Of a DNA stretch of 64,000 bases, positions 41,188 through 48,808 are shown one piece after another. The notes under the pieces were generated by a model, which made no database searches, was not told where the DNA came from, and saw only the letters and a list, made by a program, of their open reading frames with translations. The DNA is from CAZKWG01 sp964615375 (GTDB taxonomy: Bacteria > Myxococcota_A > UBA796 > CAZKWG01): the NCBI GenBank assembly GCA_964615375.1, contig CAZTOW010000025.1, forward strand, positions 73,532-137,531, read 5' to 3'. The position numbers were made by a program, and so were the translations under genes. Position 1 is the first letter of the stretch; each line of letters begins with the position of its first letter.

Positions 41188-42456
41188 TTACTCCCGTAGA
41201 ATCGGCAGGGTGAGGCAGCGCGGGCCGCCGCGCCCGCGGGAGAGCTCGGAGCCCACGAGGTGGACCGCGTAGCGGCGCCCCGAGGCGAAGAGCGCGTCCG
41301 CGTCCCCGTGGAAGTCCCGCTCGAACTCCTCCAGGAAGGAGCGCGTGCCCATCACCCGGAAGCCGTTCTTGGACATCTCGCGCGCCGTGTGCGTGTTGCG
41401 CGCGTAGCCCACCACGACCCCCGGCCCCAGCGCCACGTAATTCGCCCCGTCCGTCCACTGCTCTCGCGGCCCGTGGATGGGGTGCCCGCCCCCGCAGGCC
41501 ACGGCGCGAAGCGGGTGCCCCTCCAAAGCCAGCGCGTCCAGCAGGTCGCCCCCCGGCTCGTCCACCACCATGCGGCCCTCGTAGCGGCTGAGCCGGATGA
41601 TGTTCGCCTCCTCCGGGCCGCCCCGCTCCAGCAGGGGCTGGAAGACCACGCCCAGATCCCAGTCCACCATGGTGAACACGGTGTCCAGGTGCATGCTGGA
41701 GCGCTTCTTGGGCATCTCCACCACCAGCACCCGCGAGAAGCCCGCGTCCAGCAGCTCACGCGCGAGCGACAGGATCATCGACCACGTCGTCCGCTCACTC
41801 GCCCCGATCAGCGCGAGCGAGCTGGAGATCACCAGCACGTCCCCGCCCTCCAGCGTGAGCGGCGCGTGGCGCTGCCACTGGCGGACGTGGTGGCTGGTCT
41901 TCGAGATCCGCACCCCCTCGAAGATGGGGTGGTGCTCGACCACGTTCCAGAAGAGCACCGTCTCGCGCCGCCGCGCGGGCTTGCGCGCGTTGCCCACCAC
42001 GAAGAGATCCCCGAGCGAGGCCCCCAGGTCGCGCGTGAAGATCAGGTTCGGCAGCGGCGGGAACAGCTCCGGGTCCTCCAGCCCGCCGCCCACCGTGCCC
42101 ACGATGAGCGACTGCGCGAGGTCCACGCTCTCCAGCTGCTCGAGCGTGCGGAAGTGCTCGTCCGGCAGCGGGTAGAGCCGCGCCAGATCGTCCAGCACCG
42201 CGCGCCGGTCGTCCGGCTCGTCCAGCACCTGCGCCACCAGATCCTCGAGCAGCAGCACCTCCGCCACCGCCTCCAGCACCAGCCGGAGCTGCTCGTGCTC
42301 CTCGCGCGCCTGGGGCAGGTGGATGAGGTCGTCGAAGAGCAGGTAGTCGGCGCTGGCCTCCTGGATGTGGCCAGGCAGCATGCGCTCCAGCGCCGCGCCG
42401 GGCGGCTGGATGATGACACGGCGCAGGCGCCCGACCTCGCTGGTGACCCGGATCAT
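41188..42456 (-). CDS. arcA: Arginine deiminase
   Basis: The 422-residue product hydrolyses arginine to citrulline and ammonia. Catalytic segments are present: F-T-R-D (140-143), E-G-G-D (203-206), H-L-D-T (256-259) and the nucleophile Cys near 414 in G-P-R-C-L-T-L-P (usual form G-P-R-C-M-S-M-P). The start ATG at 42456 has a G-rich ribosome site; codons upstream are antisense to the BrkB gene region. No arcB or arcC is nearby. It is the first gene of an operon with rlmI and moaC. Confidence 0.92.
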   Translation of the reverse strand: MIRVTSEVGRLRRVIIQPPGAALERMLPGHIQEASADYLLFDDLIHLPQAREEHEQLRLVLEAVAEVLLLEDLVAQVLDEPDDRRAVLDDLARLYPLPDEHFRTLEQLESVDLAQSLIVGTVGGGLEDPELFPPLPNLIFTRDLGASLGDLFVVGNARKPARRRETVLFWNVVEHHPIFEGVRISKTSHHVRQWQRHAPLTLEGGDVLVISSSLALIGASERTTWSMILSLARELLDAGFSRVLVVEMPKKRSSMHLDTVFTMVDWDLGVVFQPLLERGGPEEANIIRLSRYEGRMVVDEPGGDLLDALALEGHPLRAVACGGGHPIHGPREQWTDGANYVALGPGVVVGYARNTHTAREMSKNGFRVMGTRSFLEEFERDFHGDADALFASGRRYAVHLVGSELSRGRGGPRCLTLPILRE

Positions 42457-42583
42457 CGTCGCTCCCCGTCGTCCCTTCCATAGGGGCTTTCGCCCGTGTC
42501 GTCCGTAGGGGGCTCTCGCCCGAGCCCCTCCCTTAGCCGCTCCGCCGCCGCGCCGCGAGCGGCTCGCGTGGGATACGCTGCCT

Positions 42584-43873
42584 ATGATGTGGAAGCGGAT
42601 CCGAGCGCTGTACCGCGACGCGACCATGGACGCCGCCGCCTCGTCGAGCCCCTGGCGGCGCCGCGGCATGGAGCTCGTCCACACCGTCGTGGCCCTCACC
42701 AACAAGGCCATCCGCGACCGGCTGGGGATGCGCGCGGCCATGCTGGCCTTCTGGACGGCCCTCTCCGTCGTCCCGGTGTTGATGCTGGCCTTCTCGCTGA
42801 CCGGGCCGCTCGGCCTCACCGACCAGACCCGGGACATCGTCAAGGACTTCCTCTACGAGACCGTGCTGGCCAGCTCGGTGGACGAGGTGGGCGGCGTGCT
42901 GGACACGCTGCTCCTGGGGACGAGCCTGCGCACCATCGGCGTCGCGGGCGTGATCGGCCTGCTCCTGGCCGGCGCCCAGCTCTTCTTCACGGTGGAGCGC
43001 ACCTACAACGAGCTCTACGGCGCGCGCGTGCGCCGCAGCCCGATCCTGCGCTTCCTGGTCTACTACGCCGCGATCACGCTGGGGCCGCTCCTGGTGGGCT
43101 GGGGGCTCATCAACACGAGCGGGCTCGGCGATCCCGGCACCGTCACCCTGCTCCTCTCGGGCGGGCTCACCACCTTCGTGATGGTGGGCGCCATCTGGCT
43201 GCTGCCCGACACCGAGGTGCGCTGGAGCGCCGCCGTCCTGGGCGGGGTCTTCTCCAGCGTGCTCTTCGAGGGCGCCAAGAACGGCTTCGCTCTCTACGTG
43301 GACCTCTTCGGCGGGCGCAGCGGCATGGCCATCGCGTTCGGCTCCCTGGCCTTCATCCCCTTCGCCCTGCTCTGGATCGAGGTGGTCTGGATCATCGTGC
43401 TGCTGGGGGTGGACGTGGCCTACGTCGTCCAGCACCGGAGCTGGCAGCACGCGGCGAAGCAGGCGGTGGACCTGGACGAGGACGCGCAGGTGCGCTGGCC
43501 GGACGGGATGTTCGCGCTCACGGTGATGGTGCTGCTCTGCGAGCAGTTCGAGCGCGGCGCCGGGCCGGGCGACCCCAACGCCCTCGCCGTGCGCATGGGG
43601 GTGGAGCCCGCCAGCGTGCTCACCGCGCTCAACGTGCTGGAGGACGCCGGCCTCGTCATCGCCACCGATCAGGGCGGCTTCGCCCCGGCTGTGCCCCCCA
43701 GCCAGATCCGGGGCTCCGAGGTGCTGCGGCGCTGGCGCGGGGTCGCCGGGCTGAACCGCGGCGGGCCCGACCCCCTGGTCCGGCGCATGAGCGAGCGGCT
43801 CGACGCCCTGGAGTCCCGCCTGGACGAGCCCCTGTCCGCCTTGACCGCCAGCCCCGCAAGGGAGGGAGGGTAG
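42584..43873 (+). CDS. YihY/BrkB-family inner-membrane protein
   Basis: The 429-residue product has the six-helix core of the YihY/virulence-factor-BrkB family (once called RNase BN): R-A-A-M-L-A-F-W-T-A-L-S-V-V-P, D-T-E-V-R-W-S-A-A-V-L-G-G-V and L-W-I-E-V-V-W-I-I-V-L-L-G-V-D-V. A cytoplasmic C-terminal tail (about 290-429) looks like a winged helix (E-P-A-S-V-L-T-A-L-N-V-L-E-D-A-G-L-V). Its molecular role in the family is not settled. It is 3 bases before uspA. Confidence 0.85.
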   Translation: MMWKRIRALYRDATMDAAASSSPWRRRGMELVHTVVALTNKAIRDRLGMRAAMLAFWTALSVVPVLMLAFSLTGPLGLTDQTRDIVKDFLYETVLASSVDEVGGVLDTLLLGTSLRTIGVAGVIGLLLAGAQLFFTVERTYNELYGARVRRSPILRFLVYYAAITLGPLLVGWGLINTSGLGDPGTVTLLLSGGLTTFVMVGAIWLLPDTEVRWSAAVLGGVFSSVLFEGAKNGFALYVDLFGGRSGMAIAFGSLAFIPFALLWIEVVWIIVLLGVDVAYVVQHRSWQHAAKQAVDLDEDAQVRWPDGMFALTVMVLLCEQFERGAGPGDPNALAVRMGVEPASVLTALNVLEDAGLVIATDQGGFAPAVPPSQIRGSEVLRRWRGVAGLNRGGPDPLVRRMSERLDALESRLDEPLSALTASPAREGG

Positions 43874-43876
43874 ACC

Positions 43877-44686
43877 ATGTACCTGCGCATCCTCTGGCTC
43901 CACGACCTCTCCGAGCGGGCACAGGCCGCGGGCGACTGGGTGCGCTGGCTCGCGCCGCGCTCCGACGCCGAGGTCCTCATCGCCCACGCCCTGGGCGAGC
44001 CCCTGGACAAGGACGAGGAGGATCTGGCCCTGGCCGCCAGGCGGGCCGAGGCGAAGGCCGCGCTGTCCCCCCTCTGCGATCAGCTCGGCGCCGACGGCAT
44101 CCCCACGGGCATGCGCCTGGAGGCGGGGCAGCCGCTGGACCTGGCCGAGCGCCTCTGCGAGCAGGAGCAGATCGGCCTCGCGCTGATGGGCGCCACCGGG
44201 GCCAGCGGCATCGACCGAGTGCTCCTGGGCTCCACCACCGAGCGCCTCGTGCGCCGGCTGCCCTGCTCCGTCCTGGTGGCCCGCTCCCCCTTCCAGCGCG
44301 TTCGCAGCGTGGTCTGCGCGGTGGACCCCGGCCACGGCCCGGAGCCCGCCATCCTCCAGGCCGTGGGCCTCGCCCGCCTCGCCGGCGCCCACCTCGACTT
44401 CATCACCGTGGTCGAGCCCGCCCTGGACCTCGCCGAGACCGGGCCCGCCCAGGCCCGACTGGAGCAGGTCCTGAGCAGCACCCTCGGCGACGAGCACGAC
44501 GAGGGCTGGCACCGGTCCGTGGTCATCGCCGAGACCCCGGCCCAGGGCATCCTACACCGGGCGGACGGCGCGGATCTCGTGGTGGTGGGCACCCAGGGCA
44601 AGCGCGGCCTCAAGCGCCTGCTGCTGGGGAGCGTCGCGGAGACGGTGGTGCGGTCTTGCCCGGTCTCCGTCCTCGTCGCGCGCTGA
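43877..44686 (+). CDS. Universal stress protein with two UspA domains
   Basis: The 269-residue product has tandem UspA folds. Each ends with the nucleotide-binding signature: G-A-T-G-A-S-G-I-D-R-V-L-L-G-S-T-T-E-R in the first and G-T-Q-G-K-R-G-L-K-R-L-L-L-G-S-V-A-E-T in the second, each followed by P-x-S-V-L-V-A-R. The intact G-x(2)-G-x(9)-G-S/T motif suggests ATP binding. It probably forms an operon with the BrkB and GT51 genes. Confidence 0.92.
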   Translation: MYLRILWLHDLSERAQAAGDWVRWLAPRSDAEVLIAHALGEPLDKDEEDLALAARRAEAKAALSPLCDQLGADGIPTGMRLEAGQPLDLAERLCEQEQIGLALMGATGASGIDRVLLGSTTERLVRRLPCSVLVARSPFQRVRSVVCAVDPGHGPEPAILQAVGLARLAGAHLDFITVVEPALDLAETGPAQARLEQVLSSTLGDEHDEGWHRSVVIAETPAQGILHRADGADLVVVGTQGKRGLKRLLLGSVAETVVRSCPVSVLVAR

Positions 44687-46227
44687 TCGCCGCCGCGCTC
44701 CTCGCCGCGGGCCTCGCCGGCGGGCGGGCGCTCGTGCTCGCGCGGGCCGAGCGTGCGCTCGAAGATCGCGGCCTCCGCTGGGGATCACGCGAGGCGGGCC
44801 TGCTGGAGGCGAGCTGGCGTGAGCTCGAGGGCCCCGGGCTGCGCGCCGACGCCCTCCACGCCCGCCTGCTCCCCTCCCCCGTCGTCGAGATCGAGGCCCC
44901 CGAGGTCGATCTCAGCGCGCTGGAGCCCTCGGCGGGCGGGGAGAGCGGCGGCGGCGAGCTCCTGGGCGGGCTCCCCCTGGCGGTGGAGGTCCACGGGCTC
45001 ACGCTGCGCTGGGGGGCGAGCACCCTGGCCTCCGACCTCAGCGGCCCCCTGCTCCCCACCCCCGACCTCCAGGGCGAGGGCGCGCAGCTCCGCCGGGAGG
45101 GCGAGCGCTGGGTGGGCTCGCTCACGCGGGAGCTGGATCTGGGCCCGGTCTCGGGAGCGCTCACCCTGCGCTTCAGCGCGAAGGAGGAGCTTGACCTGGA
45201 GATCGAGGTCCCCGACCTCCGGGTGTCCTGGGAGGCGCTGGCCCCCGCCCCCCTCGGCCCGCTCCCCCTGAGCGGGCGCGCGAGCCTGCGCCGAGACGGG
45301 GCCGTGGACGCCGAGGGCGCGCTGGGCGAGCTTCCCTGGCGGGCGCGCGGGGTGCTCGGCCTGGAGCCCCAGCAGGTCGATCTCACCCTGAGCCTGGGCC
45401 CCGCGCCCCTGTCGGCGGTCGCCGGCCTCTTTGGCGATCAGGTCCCCGAGGCGGAGGCCGACCTGCGCGGGACCCTGGGCCTGGAGCTCGCGCTGCACGG
45501 CCCGCCCTGGCGCTGGCGGGCGGTGCCCTCGGCGGACGGGCTCCAGGCGGACGGGGCCGCTCCTCCCTTGGACGCGCTGCGCGGCGGGACATTCACCTGG
45601 CGCGCGCCGGGGCCCGAAGGTGAGCTCCTGGTCCGCAGCACCGGCGAGGGCAGCCCCGGCTGGGTGCCGCTCCGCGAGGCCGGCAAGATGCCCGCCGCCG
45701 TGGTCGCCGCGGAGGACGCCGCCTTCTGGCGACACCCCGGCTACGATCTGGAGGCCATCCAGGAGGCGCTGGACGCCTGGGCGGCCGGGGAGGAGCGCCC
45801 CCGCGGGGGTAGCACGCTCACGCAGCAGCTCGCCAAGAACCTCTTCTTCGACGGGGACCGCACCCTCCTGCGCAAGCTGCGCGAGCTCACCGTGGCGGTC
45901 GAGCTGGAGCGGCGCCTGGGCAAGCCGCGCGTCCTGGAGCTCTACCTGAACGTCGTCGAGCTGGGGCCCGGGACCTACGGCGTCGGCCCGGCGTCCCAGC
46001 TCTACTTCCTCAAGTCCCCCGCCGGGCTGACCTGGAAGGAGGCCACCTTCCTCGCCGCCATCCTGCCTGCCCCGCGCACCTTCTATCAGACCGGGCTCGT
46101 GGAGGGCCGCCCGCCCAACGCCCGCATCGAGCGCGTCCTGGACAACCTCGTGCGCCTGGGCGCGATGAGCCCCGACGAGGCCGCCCGCGCCCGCGCCGAG
46201 CCCCTGCGGCTCATCCCTCCCCTTTGA
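44656..46227 (+). CDS. Membrane-anchored AsmA-like/GT51 peptidoglycan glycosyltransferase fusion
   Basis: I place the start at TTG 44656 (overlapping uspA by 31 bases), which supplies the N-terminal TM helix (A-L-I-A-A-A-L-L-A-A-G-L); the exact start is uncertain. Residues about 40-330 are beta-rich with an AsmA-like character (V-E-I-E-A-P-E-V-D-L, G-A-L-T-L-R-F-S). Residues about 335-520 are a GT51 transglycosylase: A-A-E-D-A-A-F-W-R-H-P-G-Y-D, R-G-G-S-T-L-T-Q-Q-L-A-K-N and R-K-L-R-E-L, with catalytic E in the A-E-D motif. No transpeptidase domain follows, as in MtgA. It polymerises lipid II into glycan strands. Confidence 0.8.
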   Translation: MPGLRPRRALIAAALLAAGLAGGRALVLARAERALEDRGLRWGSREAGLLEASWRELEGPGLRADALHARLLPSPVVEIEAPEVDLSALEPSAGGESGGGELLGGLPLAVEVHGLTLRWGASTLASDLSGPLLPTPDLQGEGAQLRREGERWVGSLTRELDLGPVSGALTLRFSAKEELDLEIEVPDLRVSWEALAPAPLGPLPLSGRASLRRDGAVDAEGALGELPWRARGVLGLEPQQVDLTLSLGPAPLSAVAGLFGDQVPEAEADLRGTLGLELALHGPPWRWRAVPSADGLQADGAAPPLDALRGGTFTWRAPGPEGELLVRSTGEGSPGWVPLREAGKMPAAVVAAEDAAFWRHPGYDLEAIQEALDAWAAGEERPRGGSTLTQQLAKNLFFDGDRTLLRKLRELTVAVELERRLGKPRVLELYLNVVELGPGTYGVGPASQLYFLKSPAGLTWKEATFLAAILPAPRTFYQTGLVEGRPPNARIERVLDNLVRLGAMSPDEAARARAEPLRLIPPL

Positions 46228-46271
46228 GCGCCGCGCCCGTCCGCCCCTCGAGGATGGGGTAGCCTCTCCCG

Positions 46272-46733
46272 ATGCGCTCCCCTCCCCTCACCCGCCGCGC
46301 GCTGCTCTGCGCCAGTGTGGCCGCCACCCTGCTCCCCGGGGCGCTGCTCCCCGGCTGCAGCCCGCCCCCCGAGCCGATCCAGCGCTTCCTCCTGCTCTCC
46401 CGGCGCCTGCTGGGGCGCGAGGATCTGGACGCGGGCGAGGCGGCGGCCCTGCACGCGGCGCTCAGCGCGGGAGAGGGCGCCCAGGCCCGCCTGGACCAGC
46501 TCGCCGCGCGCCTTCAGGACGAGGAGACCCTGAGCGCCGAGGACGAGCGCACACGGCTGGAGGTCCTGCGCGGCTGGTACGCGGGCGTCGTGCTGGGCCC
46601 GGACGGCCTGCGCCGCCGACTCTTCCCCGCCAGCCTGCCCTGGACGGCCATGGGATACGGCGCTCCCCGCGGCCTCTGCCACGACGGGCCCGCGCGCTGG
46701 GGCGCGCCGCCGCCCGGCCTGGAGGGGCGCTGA
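46272..46733 (+). CDS. Tat-exported lipoprotein subunit of a GMC dehydrogenase
   Basis: The 153-residue product has a twin-arginine signal (T-R-R-A-L-L-C-A-S-V-A-A-T) with a lipobox Cys (L-L-P-G-C). Its helical mature part resembles the small gluconate-2-dehydrogenase subunit 3 class, which escorts a flavoprotein out of the cell. The GMC oxidoreductase gene follows directly, which supports this. The last residues (G-Y-G-A-P-R-G) match the family's C-terminal pattern. Confidence 0.7.
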   Translation: MRSPPLTRRALLCASVAATLLPGALLPGCSPPPEPIQRFLLLSRRLLGREDLDAGEAAALHAALSAGEGAQARLDQLAARLQDEETLSAEDERTRLEVLRGWYAGVVLGPDGLRRRLFPASLPWTAMGYGAPRGLCHDGPARWGAPPPGLEGR

Positions 46734-46750
46734 GCACCTACGAAGCGGAC

Positions 46751-48334
46751 GTGATCATCGTCGGCGCCGGGCCCGCGGGCGCCCTGGTCGCGCTCACCCT
46801 GGCCGAGGCCGGACGCGACGTGCTCCTCCTGGAGAGCGGACCGCGCATCGACCGCGCCGCCGCCGTGCGCCGCTTCCTGCTCAGCGAGCGCACCAGCCCC
46901 GACGCCCCCTACGAGGACCTGCCCCACGCCCCGCGCCCCGTGCAGGACGACCCGCACCGCCACTACGTGCAGCGCGGCCCCGAGCTCTACAACGCCCTCT
47001 ACGAGCGCGCCGTGGGCGGCTCCACCTGGCACTGGCTCGGCAACACGCCCCGCCTCCTGCGCGCCGACCTGGAGATGAAGCGCCGCTACGGCCTCGGCGT
47101 GGACTGGCCCATCGGCTACGACGACCTGGAGCCCTGGTATGTCCGGGCGGAGGCCGAGCTCGGCGTCTCCGGGGACGAGCCGACCGGCCCCGACCGCAGC
47201 GCCCCCCTCCCCCTCCCGGCCCTGCCCATGACCTACCTGGACCGCCAGGTCGCGGAGGCCGCCAGCAAGCTCGATCTCCACGTCCGGGTCGGCCCCCAGG
47301 CCCGCGCGGCGGAGCCCTGGCGGGGCCGGGCCGCCTGCTGTGGCTCGGCGAGCTGCGTGCCCATCTGCCCGGTCGGCGCGCGCTACACCGCCACCCTCCA
47401 CGTCGATCGCGCCGAAGCCGCCGGGGCCAGGCTGGTCACCGGCGCCGTGGTCTCTCGGATCGTGCTCGGGCCGCGGGACGAGGTGGCGGAGCTCCAGGGC
47501 CGCCACGCCGACGGATCGCCCTTCGTGGCCCGCGGGCGCCGCTTCGTGCTGGCCGCCAACGCCGTCGAGACCCCCCGCCTCCTGCTGGCCTCGGCCGACG
47601 GGCGCTGGTCGGGCGGGCTGGCCAACCAGAGCGGCAAGGTCGGGCGCGGGCTGATGGACCACCTCTTCGTCAACGCCCTGGCCCTCACCCATGAGCCGGT
47701 CTTCCCCTATCGCGGCCCCCTGGTCACCTCCTGCCTGGACGACCTGCGCGACACGCCCGCCCGGCGGGATCGCGCCGCCTTCCGCGTGGAGATCTTCAAC
47801 TCCGGCTGGTGGGGCTCCGACCGCTACCCCACGGCCTTCGCCGAGCAGATGCTCGCCGAGGGCAGGCCCGTCGAGGAGATCGAGCGCCGCCTCGCCCAGC
47901 TCTGCTCGCGCCACCTCCGGCTCGGCGCCATCGTCGAGGTCCCGCCCGACGAGGAGAACCGGATCGAGGCCGACGCGAGCGCCCTCGACGCGCACGGCAA
48001 CCCCCGCCCCGCGGTCTCCTTCCGCGTGCCCGAGTACACCCGCCGCGGCGCCGCCGAGGCCGAGGCCCTGCTGGCGCGCCTCATCGCCGCCATCGGCGCC
48101 GAGCCCCTGCGCAACACCCTGCCCCTGCAGAGCGTCCACCACCCCTCGGGGACCTGCCGCATGGGTCGGGACCCGCGGGAGAGCGTGGTCGATCCTGACC
48201 TTCGCGCCCACGACCACCCGAACCTGAGCGTCATCGGCAGCGCCGTCTTCCCCACCGTGGGCACGTCCAACCCCACCCTGACCATCGCCGCCCTGGCCCT
48301 GCGCCTCGGCCAGCGCCTGGCGCAGGAGCGCTGA
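46751..48334 (+). CDS. GMC-family FAD oxidoreductase (sugar/alcohol dehydrogenase)
   Basis: The 527-residue product has the FAD motif V-G-A-G-P-A-G-A at its start, G-G-S-T-W-H-W-L-G-N, the C-C-G-S-A-S-C-V-P-I-C-P-V-G-A-R cluster typical of the gluconate/fructose dehydrogenase group, and the C-terminal S-V-H-H-P-S-G-T-C-R-M-G and N-P-T-L-T-I-A-A-L-A. GTG 46751 gives no residues before the first strand. An in-frame CTG at 46730, overlapping the upstream stop as CTGA and preceded by g-g-a-g-g-g-g, would give the typical M-S-T-Y-E-A-D lead and may be the real start. With its Tat partner it acts in the periplasm. Confidence 0.88.
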   Translation: MIIVGAGPAGALVALTLAEAGRDVLLLESGPRIDRAAAVRRFLLSERTSPDAPYEDLPHAPRPVQDDPHRHYVQRGPELYNALYERAVGGSTWHWLGNTPRLLRADLEMKRRYGLGVDWPIGYDDLEPWYVRAEAELGVSGDEPTGPDRSAPLPLPALPMTYLDRQVAEAASKLDLHVRVGPQARAAEPWRGRAACCGSASCVPICPVGARYTATLHVDRAEAAGARLVTGAVVSRIVLGPRDEVAELQGRHADGSPFVARGRRFVLAANAVETPRLLLASADGRWSGGLANQSGKVGRGLMDHLFVNALALTHEPVFPYRGPLVTSCLDDLRDTPARRDRAAFRVEIFNSGWWGSDRYPTAFAEQMLAEGRPVEEIERRLAQLCSRHLRLGAIVEVPPDEENRIEADASALDAHGNPRPAVSFRVPEYTRRGAAEAEALLARLIAAIGAEPLRNTLPLQSVHHPSGTCRMGRDPRESVVDPDLRAHDHPNLSVIGSAVFPTVGTSNPTLTIAALALRLGQRLAQER

Positions 48335-48377
48335 TCTCCTCCGTGCGCCGGCCGGGGAGCAGGTTAGCCTCCGCGCC

Positions 48378-48803
48378 ATGCGATTCCACGAGAACGTCCA
48401 CGACGTCTACTTCGACGACCTCGACGCCTTCCAGGTCCTCCACAACGCCCGCTACCTGCTGATGTTCGAGCGAACCATCGGCTCCTTCTGGCACCACCTC
48501 GGCTGGGGCGGGCTCCTGGACGCGCAGAAGAACCCGGACCAGTTCCACCTCGTCCGCGCCAACCACGTCGAGTACCAGCGCCCCGTCCACGGCGTCGGCC
48601 AGGTGCGGGTGCGCGTCTGGGTGCAGAAGCTCGGCCGCACCAGCCTCACCTTCGGCTTCCGCATGCTGCCGCTGGACGAGGACACCGAGCACGCCCATGG
48701 CACGCGGGTCATCGTGCGGGTGGACCCGCGCACGCTCAAGCCCGTGCCCTGGACCGAGCACTTCCGCGAGACCCTCGTGCCGTATAGCGCGAACACGAAC
48801 TAG
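48378..48803 (+). CDS. 4-hydroxybenzoyl-CoA-thioesterase-fold acyl-CoA thioesterase
   Basis: The 141-residue product is a hot-dog-fold YbgC-type thioesterase: V-Y-F-D-D-L-D-A-F-Q-V-L-H-N-A-R-Y near the start, with the acidic residue and His of the active loop, and V-E-Y-Q-R-P-V-H-G-V-G-Q-V-R-V-R-V-W-V further on. It hydrolyses acyl-CoA thioesters. It converges with the cyclase gene, 5 bases apart. Confidence 0.88.
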   Translation: MRFHENVHDVYFDDLDAFQVLHNARYLLMFERTIGSFWHHLGWGGLLDAQKNPDQFHLVRANHVEYQRPVHGVGQVRVRVWVQKLGRTSLTFGFRMLPLDEDTEHAHGTRVIVRVDPRTLKPVPWTEHFRETLVPYSANTN

Positions 48804-48808
48804 ATCGA

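Noticed and set aside
42496..46227. A 1243-codon forward frame crossing the BrkB, UspA and GT51 genes
   Set aside because: Only the 3' part (from about 44656) has GT51 character; the rest is an Arg/Pro/Gly-rich shadow of the BrkB and UspA genes, a usual effect of high G+C.
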